A DNA stretch of 12,944 nucleotides from Terriglobia bacterium. GTDB lineage: Bacteria; Acidobacteriota; Terriglobia; UBA7540. The notes beneath the pieces were generated by a model. It saw only the letters and a list, made by a program, of their open reading frames with translations. It was not told the origin of the DNA and did not search any database. Numbering within the stretch: the first letter of the stretch is position 1; every line of letters begins with the position of its first letter. The stretch spans positions 1-12,944 of the forward strand of contig JALHUF010000455.1 of NCBI GenBank assembly GCA_022866195.1. Reading direction: 5' to 3'. Below are positions 6,600 to 12,944 of the stretch, piece after piece. A program made the position numbers and the translations under genes.

Positions 6600-7754
6600 G
6601 TGTCCGGGCCAAACGAAAGGTATCTTTTCACTTCCGAGTCGGTAACTGAGGGTCATCCCGACAAAGTCTGCGATCAAATCTCCGACGCCGTTCTGGACGC
6701 CGTCCTGGCCGAGGACCCGCGAGGCCGGGTGGCCTGCGAGACCATGGCCAAATACAAGACGGTTTACGTGGTGGGCGAGATTACGACCACCGCTCGGCCT
6801 GACGTCCCCAAGTTGGTCCGCGACACCCTGCGCCAAATCGGCTACACCGACCCGGAGAGTGGCCTGACTCCAGAAGATTGCGAGATAGTCTCCAACCTGA
6901 CTCCGCAAAGCCCTGACATTGCCCAGGGCGTGGACACAGGTGGGGCGGGTGACCAGGGCTCGATGTTCGGCTTTGCCTGTGACGAAACCCCCGAGCTGAT
7001 GCCGTTTCCCATCATGATGGCCCACAAGCTCAGCATGCGGCTCGCGGAGGTCCGCCGCAAGAAGATCCTTGATTTCATCCGCCCCGACGGCAAGACCCAG
7101 GTCACAATCGAATATGAAGGCTTCAAGCCCGCGCGCGTGGACGCGGTCGTCGTCTCTACCCAGCACGCGCGGGACGTCTCCAACCAGACGATCCACGAGG
7201 GCGTGAAGCAGCATGTCATCAAACCAGTAATACCGGCCCACATGCTCGACCAGAACACGAAGTACTTCATCAATCCCACGGGGCGGTTCGAGATTGGTGG
7301 ACCGAAAGGTGACTCCGGGCTGACAGGACGAAAGATTGTGGTGGACACCTACGGTGGCATGGCCCACCACGGCGGTGGTAGCTTTTCCGGGAAAGACCCG
7401 ACGAAGGTGGACCGTTCCGCCTCTTATATGGCCCGTTACATTGCCAAGAACATTGTGGCGGCAGGGCTGGCCGAGCGCATCGAGGTCCAACTTGCCTATG
7501 CCATCGGTGTGGCCGAGCCCGTCTCCGTGATGGTGAATACCTTTGGCACCGGCCGGGTGGACAACGGCCGGCTGGGCGAAATGATCCGGAAGCATTTCCA
7601 ATTGACCCCCCGCGGAATCATCCAGACCCTGGACTTGCTGCGCCCGATCTATAAGAAGACGGCGGCTTACGGGCATTTCGGCCGACCGGAACCGGAATTC
7701 ACTTGGGAGCGGACTGACAAGGCCGCCATTCTGCGGCGGGAGGCAGGCCTCTAG
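6600..7754 (+). CDS. metK: S-adenosylmethionine synthetase
   Basis: MetK makes S-adenosylmethionine from methionine and ATP in the cytoplasm. The protein is 384 residues, the same as E. coli MetK. It carries the N-terminal [21 protein letters not shown] motif (H19, D21, K22 at the ATP and metal site), the signature [11 protein letters not shown] (about 114-124), and the loop [19 protein letters not shown] (from 258). The start is GTG 6600, with AGGGAGG (6587-6593) six bases upstream. The ATG at 6581 is out of frame. It has its own promoter and abuts ahcY with no gap, so the two are surely co-expressed: one makes SAM, the other removes the SAH left after methylation. I see no SAM riboswitch in the short leader. 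Confidence 0.98.
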   Translation: MSGPNERYLFTSESVTEGHPDKVCDQISDAVLDAVLAEDPRGRVACETMAKYKTVYVVGEITTTARPDVPKLVRDTLRQIGYTDPESGLTPEDCEIVSNLTPQSPDIAQGVDTGGAGDQGSMFGFACDETPELMPFPIMMAHKLSMRLAEVRRKKILDFIRPDGKTQVTIEYEGFKPARVDAVVVSTQHARDVSNQTIHEGVKQHVIKPVIPAHMLDQNTKYFINPTGRFEIGGPKGDSGLTGRKIVVDTYGGMAHHGGGSFSGKDPTKVDRSASYMARYIAKNIVAAGLAERIEVQLAYAIGVAEPVSVMVNTFGTGRVDNGRLGEMIRKHFQLTPRGIIQTLDLLRPIYKKTAAYGHFGRPEPEFTWERTDKAAILRREAGL

Positions 7755-9029
<1,275 letters not shown>

Positions 9030-9033
9030 TTTC

Positions 9034-9156
9034 ATTGAGTGATTGCCTGATTGAGTGATTGAGCAATTGAGCGATCGTATTCTCCGGTGATTCCGCAAAG
9101 GGATGAGTTAATCACCCAATCGCACAATCACACAATCGTTCAATCTTCAATCGACA
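9034..9156 (+). repeat. Inverted pair of octamer arrays between ahcY and tldD
   Basis: Left arm 9034-9073 is five units in register, ATTGAGTG or close variants. Right arm 9110-9156 is about six units of AATCNCAC type (AATCACCC, AATCGCAC, AATCACAC, AATCGTTC, then two seven-base units). The right arm read on the other strand gives GATTG-type units, so the arms are inverted copies of one family and could fold into a long imperfect hairpin around 9078-9108. It fills the gap from five bases after the ahcY stop to seven bases before the tldD start. It contains no ribosome binding site. Confidence 0.85.
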
Positions 9157-9162
9157 CTCACG

Positions 9163-10620
9163 ATGAAGGATTTTGCCCAGCAGGCGCTCGAGACAGCGCG
9201 GGCGCGAGGCGCGAGCTACGCTGATGTCCGGGTGATGGACATCCGGCAGCGCTACCTTTCCACCAAGAACGGCCAGCCGGCCCAGGTCAGAGAATCGGAG
9301 TCGTCGGGCCTCGGGGTGCGCGTGGTTGCCGAAGGCGCCTGGGGGTTTGCGGCCACCGACGATTTGAGCCGGGCCAGCGTGGATCGGACCGCCGCGCAGG
9401 CCGTCACTATTGCGCGTGCCAGCGCGCTCTGCCAGAAGCACGCAGTCTCCTTGGCCCCTGAAACGAAAGTGGTGGACCGTTGGCTGGCCCCCTGCCGCCT
9501 CGATCCCTTCACCGTTCCGGTTTCAACCTGCCTGGACTTGCTGCTGAAAGTGGACGCGGAACTGCGCCGCGTCGAGGGGGTGACGCTGGCCGAGGCCGTC
9601 CTGGACTTCCGGCGCATCGAACAGTTGTTCGTCTCCAGCCAGGGTTCAGAGATCTACCAGGTGAAGACGCAGACGGGCGCAGGTTTCGTGGCCACTTCCT
9701 TTCTGGGTAATGAGATTCAACGGCGGTCCTACCCCAATTCCTTCGGCGGACAATACCAGACCAAGGGTTACGAACTGGTGGAGGAACTGGACCTGGTGGG
9801 CCAGGCGCCGCGCATCGCTGAGGAGGCCGTGGCACTGCATCGCGCGGCGCAGTGCCCGTCGGGCGTGAAAGACATCATCTTGGGCAGCGGGCAGCTTGGC
9901 TTGCAGATTCACGAATCCATCGGCCACCCCATCGAACTCGACCGCGTTCTGGGCTCGGAAGCGAATTATGCCGGGATGAGCTTCCTGACACTCGAAAAGC
10001 TGGGGCAGCTTCAGTACGCCTCCCCCATCGTCAACGTGGTGGCCGATGCGACGCCTGCGCACGGGCCGGGCCTCGGCACTTTCGCTTACGACGACGAGGG
10101 CGTCCCTGCGCAGTGCACGCCCATCATCGAGGATGGCCTTTTTGTGGGCTACCTGACCTCGCGGGAGACGGCGGCTGCCATCGGCCAGCCGCGCTCCAGC
10201 GGCGCCATGCGCGCCGAGGCCTGGAACCGCATTCCCCTGATTCGTATGACGAACGTCAGTCTGCTGCCCGGGCAGGGAACCCTCGAGGAGCTTATCGCTT
10301 CGACCGACGACGGGATCCACATGGAAACCAACCGGAGCTGGTCCATTGACGACCGGCGCTACAACTTCCAGTTCGGCACCGAAATCGGCTGGGAAATCAA
10401 GAACGGAAAAGTCACGCGTATGCTGAAAAATCCCACTTACGCCGGCATCACGACCGAATTCTGGAACGCCTGTGACGCGATCTGCGGTCCCGAAGCGTGG
10501 ACGCTGTGGGGAACGCCTAACTGCGGCAAGGGTCAGCCCCCGCAGACCATGGGCACCGGGCATGGGGCTTCACCCGCGCGCTTTCGGAAAGTGCAAGTGG
10601 GAGTGGCGTACAAGGATTGA
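9163..10620 (+). CDS. tldD: TldD, catalytic subunit of the TldD/TldE metalloprotease
   Basis: TldD is the metal-bearing half of a heterodimeric cytoplasmic protease that degrades unfolded peptides; in E. coli it matures microcin B17 and acts on the antitoxin CcdA. The 485-residue length fits (E. coli 481). The zinc motif HExxxH is present as HESIGH (250-255), followed by PIELDRVLGSEANYAG. The PTYAGITTEFW segment and the ending GKGQPPQTMGTGHGASPARF are family-typical. ATG 9163 is the only start after the in-frame stop at 9109, and it has no Shine-Dalgarno. The partner gene tldE follows after 106 bases. No RiPP precursor is visible nearby, so a general peptide-turnover role is likelier than a dedicated maturation role. 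Confidence 0.96.
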   Translation: MKDFAQQALETARARGASYADVRVMDIRQRYLSTKNGQPAQVRESESSGLGVRVVAEGAWGFAATDDLSRASVDRTAAQAVTIARASALCQKHAVSLAPETKVVDRWLAPCRLDPFTVPVSTCLDLLLKVDAELRRVEGVTLAEAVLDFRRIEQLFVSSQGSEIYQVKTQTGAGFVATSFLGNEIQRRSYPNSFGGQYQTKGYELVEELDLVGQAPRIAEEAVALHRAAQCPSGVKDIILGSGQLGLQIHESIGHPIELDRVLGSEANYAGMSFLTLEKLGQLQYASPIVNVVADATPAHGPGLGTFAYDDEGVPAQCTPIIEDGLFVGYLTSRETAAAIGQPRSSGAMRAEAWNRIPLIRMTNVSLLPGQGTLEELIASTDDGIHMETNRSWSIDDRRYNFQFGTEIGWEIKNGKVTRMLKNPTYAGITTEFWNACDAICGPEAWTLWGTPNCGKGQPPQTMGTGHGASPARFRKVQVGVAYKD

Positions 10621-10622
10621 GA

Positions 10623-10729
10623 CATCTGGCCATCGAGCGATCCAGCCATCGGGCTATCCGGGCAACGGCTGAGCTGGCGATTAGCTGCCTGAAGATGGCT
10701 CGATGGCCCGATGAATCGATCACCCGATG
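10623..10729 (+). repeat. Inverted pair of octamer arrays between tldD and tldE
   Basis: Left arm 10623-10662 is five octamers in register (CATCTGGC, CATCGAGC, GATCCAGC, CATCGGGC, TATCCGGG). Right arm 10694-10725 is four octamers (GATGGCTC, GATGGCCC, GATGAATC, GATCACCC), and the next partial unit, GATG (10726-10729), contains the tldE start codon at 10727. The right arm is the left family read on the opposite strand. The layout matches the array before tldD, but the unit sequence differs. The two arms fill almost the whole 106-base gap. Confidence 0.88.
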
Positions 10730-12064
10730 ATTTTATCTCGCCAACACGCGGAAGAGATCTTCGCCAAGGTCCTGAAGTATTCCACGGCCGATGAGACGGA
10801 AGCCATCATCAGCTCCACGGCCTATGCGCTGACGCGCTTCGCCAACAACACCATCCATCAAAACGTGGCCGAGGAAGGCGGCGCGCTCTCTGTGCGCGTC
10901 GTGCTGGATCGGCGCATGGCGCGGGCCAGCACCAACAAGTTCGACGAGGCTTCCATCCGCCACTCCTGCGAGGCGGCCCTGGCGCTGGCGCGGCTCCAGC
11001 CTCCTGACCCGGAACTTCTGCCCATGCCGGGCCCGCAGACCTTCCGCGCGGTCCACCGCTTCCGCAAGGAGACCGCACAATTGACACCGCAAGCGCGAGC
11101 CGAAACCGTGCGGCGGGTCATCGCGCGCGCGGAGAAAGATGGCCTGACCGCCGCCGGGATTTTCTCCAGCGGCTGCTTCGCCATGGGGCTGTTCAATTCC
11201 CGCGGCCTCAGCGCCTTTCACGAGGAGACCGTTTCGGAGTTCTCCGTCACCATGCTGGATGAATCGAGCTCCGGCTGGGCGAAGAAGACGTCGCCCAACT
11301 GTCGCGAACTCCAGCCGGAAGCGCTGGCCGAGCGCGCCGCGCGCAAAGCCCTGGAAAGCCGCGCGCCACGGGAGATTGAGCCGGGAAAATACACCGTTAT
11401 CCTGGAGCCGGCGGCGGTCCTGGACTTGTTGGGATATCTCTTTTCTGATTTCGCTGGATTGGCAATTCACGAAAAACGAAGCTGCCTCACCGGGCGCGTC
11501 GGGCAGCAGGTTTTCGGCGCGAACATCAACGTCCGAGACGATGTCTATCACCCACGGCAAAGCGGCGCGCCGTTTGATGGCGAGGGAGTCCCGCGCCAGC
11601 GCGTGACCTTGATCGAGCAGGGCGTGGTGAAGGGCGTGGTGTACGCGCGACAGACCGCGCACAAGACGGGCGCGGAACCCACCGGGCACGGATTGCCTCT
11701 CCCCAATGAGATTGGGGAAACGCCTGTCAATATCGTCATGGAAGGCGGCAGAACGAGCATTCAGGAGATGGTCCGTTCCACCAAACGAGGCCTCCTGGTC
11801 ACCCGCCTGTGGTACATCCGCGAAGTCGATCCCTACCAGAAAATCCTGACCGGCATGACGCGCGACGGAACGTTCTGGATCGAGGACGGCAAGGTGCAGT
11901 ACGGCCTGAGGAACTTGCGCTTCAACCAGAGCATGATCGAGATGCTCGGCCAAGTGGAAATGATGAGCCCGCCGGAACGCGCGGCAGGCGAGGAGACCTT
12001 CGACATGGTGGTGCCCGCCATGAAGGTCCGCGACTTCAGCTTCTCGTCCCTCACCAAGTTTTAG
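10727..12064 (+). CDS. tldE: TldE/PmbA, non-catalytic partner of TldD
   Basis: This 445-residue protein (E. coli PmbA is 450) is the second subunit of the TldD/TldE protease and shapes its inner chamber. It has the U62 family fold markers: VRDDVYHP, SGAPFDGEGVPRQRVTLIEQG, TGHGLPLPNE and the C-terminal YLRNLRFNQS-like stretch (YGLRNLRFNQS). No complete HExxxH motif is present; a residual IHEKRS lies where the motif region falls, as expected for the metal-less subunit. ATG 10727 is inside an octamer repeat and has no Shine-Dalgarno. The ATG at 10703 is in frame but closed by TGA three codons later, and the ATG at 10711 is out of frame. It is likely transcribed together with tldD. Confidence 0.95.
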   Translation: MILSRQHAEEIFAKVLKYSTADETEAIISSTAYALTRFANNTIHQNVAEEGGALSVRVVLDRRMARASTNKFDEASIRHSCEAALALARLQPPDPELLPMPGPQTFRAVHRFRKETAQLTPQARAETVRRVIARAEKDGLTAAGIFSSGCFAMGLFNSRGLSAFHEETVSEFSVTMLDESSSGWAKKTSPNCRELQPEALAERAARKALESRAPREIEPGKYTVILEPAAVLDLLGYLFSDFAGLAIHEKRSCLTGRVGQQVFGANINVRDDVYHPRQSGAPFDGEGVPRQRVTLIEQGVVKGVVYARQTAHKTGAEPTGHGLPLPNEIGETPVNIVMEGGRTSIQEMVRSTKRGLLVTRLWYIREVDPYQKILTGMTRDGTFWIEDGKVQYGLRNLRFNQSMIEMLGQVEMMSPPERAAGEETFDMVVPAMKVRDFSFSSLTKF

Positions 12065-12109
12065 CTCGCGGCGCGCACGCCGTCAGCGCGAATTGGAACG
12101 ATTGCCAAC

Positions 12110-12179
12110 CGACTTCTGACTCCTGACTTCCGACTCCTGACTGCTGACCTCTGACTCCTGGCTCCTGACTCCTGGCTCC
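12110..12179 (+). repeat. Ten-unit heptamer array between tldE and tRNA-Glu
   Basis: Ten consecutive seven-base units in perfect register fit YGRCTYC (with one TGACTGC and one TGACCTC), for example TGACTCC, TGACTTC, CGACTCC and TGGCTCC. This is a pyrimidine-rich version of the TGRCNNC consensus seen at 2806-2833 and 4465-4499. It starts 45 bases after the tldE stop and ends 15 bases before the -35 box of the tRNA promoter. Confidence 0.92.
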
Positions 12180-12194
12180 TGCTTTTCTCTCACC

Positions 12195-12224
12195 TTGACA
12201 ACTCTGCGCGGCCGATGCTAGAAA
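12195..12224 (+). promoter_or_regulatory. Promoter of tRNA-Glu
   Basis: TTGACA (12195-12200) is followed after 18 bases by TAGAAA (12219-12224), with TG at 12216-12217 as extended -10. Spacing and TG position are identical to the metK promoter. The tRNA begins 17 bases after the -10 box, so the leader is only about ten bases. Confidence 0.7.
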
Positions 12225-12241
12225 AGTTACATAAGCTCGAT

Positions 12242-12316
12242 GGCGCTATCGTCTAGGGGTTAGGACGTGAGATTCTCAATCTCAAAACCCGGGTTCGATT
12301 CCCGGTAGCGCTACCA
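12242..12316 (+). tRNA. tRNA-Glu (anticodon CUC), CCA encoded
   Basis: The 75 bases fold as a complete cloverleaf. Acceptor arm GGCGCTA pairs with TAGCGCT, with a G-U at the first pair. The D arm is GTCT-AGGGGTTAG-GAC, typical of tRNA-Glu. Anticodon stem TGAGA/TCTCA encloses TTCTCAA, giving anticodon CTC for GAG codons. The T arm contains GGTTCGATTCC. The 3' CCA is encoded. It is a single gene with no tRNA neighbours in the window. Confidence 0.97.
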
Positions 12317-12556
12317 AATCAAAGCGATAGCGATTTTGGCCAGTATTTTCGCGGTCCTTCTGCACTTCTGGGGCTTTCCCATTCAGTCTCACCTTTCCTC
12401 GTCAGTCTCCCTCGTGCCTTGCGGGAATGGACAGTAAGGAAGCCCCCTTTTTCGGGTGCTCTCTCCGCACATTCTGGTCGGGGAAGGGGGGCGAGGTTTT
12501 GATTCACTCAATCCCGCATCGTGTGTGTCAAGGACTGTGGTTCGCAACTGTCCGCG
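12317..12556. other. Gap after tRNA with no convincing gene
   Basis: I find no gene with coding features or a ribosome binding site here. Just after the tRNA, CCAAATC (12314-12320) and GATTTTGG (12332-12339) can pair with one bulge, and CGATAGCG (12325-12332) is complementary to the tRNA 5' end. A possible 62-codon frame on the minus strand (12319-12507) shows no recognisable features. Confidence 0.5.
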
Positions 12557-12585
12557 TTGACTTACCTATGAGGCCAGCATAAGAT
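12557..12585 (+). promoter_or_regulatory. Probable promoter of the kinase gene
   Basis: TTGACT (12557-12562) and TAAGAT (12580-12585) are separated by 17 bases. The -35 box matches five of six consensus bases and the -10 box four of six, including T, A and the final AT. Transcription would start near 12592, about 17 bases before the GTG start. Confidence 0.55.
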
Positions 12586-12608
12586 TCCCTGCAAGCAGGT
12601 GGGTTGCC

Positions 12609-12944
12609 GTGTTAGGCGAACAGCTCGGCCACTATCGCATCCTTGAGAAAATTGGTGCTGGCGGAATGGGCGAAGTCTATCGCGCCCACGACGAGCAGCT
12701 CGACCGCGACGTGGCCCTTAAAGTCCTCCCCGCTCATACTTTGACCGACGAGATTGCCCGGGCGCGGCTGCTGCGGGAGGCCCGCGCGGCGGCAGCCCTG
12801 AACCACCCGCACATTTGCACCATCCACGAAGTAGGCGAGGCGGGCGGCCAGGCATACATTGCCATGGAGTTGGTGGAAGGCAAGCCGCTGAGCGCGCTTG
12901 TGCCAGGGCAGGGGCTGCCGGTGGAGACGGTGCTGCGCTTCGGC
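12609..12944 (+). CDS. Serine/threonine protein kinase (PknB type), 3' end missing
   Basis: The 112 visible codons are the N-lobe of a Hanks-type Ser/Thr kinase. LGHYRILEKIGAGGMGEVYRA holds the glycine-rich ATP loop. DVALKVLP holds the invariant VALK lysine. LLREARAAAALNHPHICTIHEVGE covers the helix-C glutamate, and YIAMELVEGKPL is the hinge. The catalytic loop lies beyond the window. GTG 12609 is preceded by AGGTGGG (12597-12603) at five bases and gives the usual short lead-in (MLGEQLGHYRI). In Acidobacteriota such kinases often carry a membrane helix and TPR or WD40/TolB-like repeats after the kinase domain; that cannot be seen here. It appears to be a separate transcription unit from the tRNA. 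Confidence 0.95.
   Translation, partial: MLGEQLGHYRILEKIGAGGMGEVYRAHDEQLDRDVALKVLPAHTLTDEIARARLLREARAAAALNHPHICTIHEVGEAGGQAYIAMELVEGKPLSALVPGQGLPVETVLRFG

Noticed and set aside
6361..6600. SAM or SAH riboswitch in front of metK-ahcY
   Set aside because: A GGAGCGCTG stretch near 6404 resembles part of the SAH riboswitch, but the required partner stem is absent and it lies upstream of the promoter. The ~73-base leader shows no SAM-I core.
12300..12345. tRNA-associated integration site
   Set aside because: No integrase or second copy of the tRNA 3' end is visible in the window.
12319..12827. Small minus-strand frames at 12319-12507 and 12612-12827
   Set aside because: The second is antisense to the kinase gene; the first has no recognisable features or clear ribosome binding site.

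Overview
The window is a GC-rich bacterial chromosome segment with every recognisable gene on the + strand. I read it as most likely Acidobacteriota or a close relative. The grounds are indirect: a PknB-type Ser/Thr kinase with an N-terminal kinase domain, a Thermotoga/archaeal-type S-adenosylhomocysteinase beside metK, a TldD/TldE pair, and many intergenic short tandem repeats. No rRNA or phylogenetic marker was searched, so the assignment is tentative. Nothing points to a phage, plasmid or island; the genes are conserved housekeeping functions and the unusual material lies between them.

Layout. (1) 1-2751: an envelope cluster with the 3' part of an NfeD membrane serine protease, a slipin (stomatin/band-7) and a small membrane-anchored SPOR protein. 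NfeD and slipin are a classic partner pair. (2) 2862-5616: lnt (apolipoprotein N-acyltransferase), then prfB (release factor 2), which is read through an internal TGA by a programmed +1 frameshift. lnt lacks a normal start codon; the best supported start is an ATT behind a good Shine-Dalgarno. (3) 5617-6599: 983 bases without a convincing gene. Its first half holds five to six degenerate copies of a 32-base element ending in ATTCCGG. Its second half is rich in stem-loops, including a perfect 24-base palindrome. It ends in a promoter for metK. (4) 6600-9029: metK and ahcY, directly abutting (TAG then ATG), which make SAM and dispose of its product SAH. (5) 9163-12064: tldD and tldE (pmbA), the two subunits of a peptide-processing metalloprotease. 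(6) 12242-12316: tRNA-Glu(CUC) with its own promoter. (7) 12609-12944: the start of a Ser/Thr protein kinase gene that runs off the window.

The feature most worth a second look is the set of intergenic arrays. Gaps SPOR/lnt, lnt/prfB and tldE/tRNA carry heptamer arrays that all fit TGRCNNC. Gaps ahcY/tldD and tldD/tldE carry octamer arrays in inverted pairs. These arrays touch the genes: one supplies the lnt stop codon and the last residues of Lnt, another contains the tldE start codon. I see no new defence or enzymatic system. The candidates for something undescribed are the arrays, the 32-base element family and the structured region upstream of metK.
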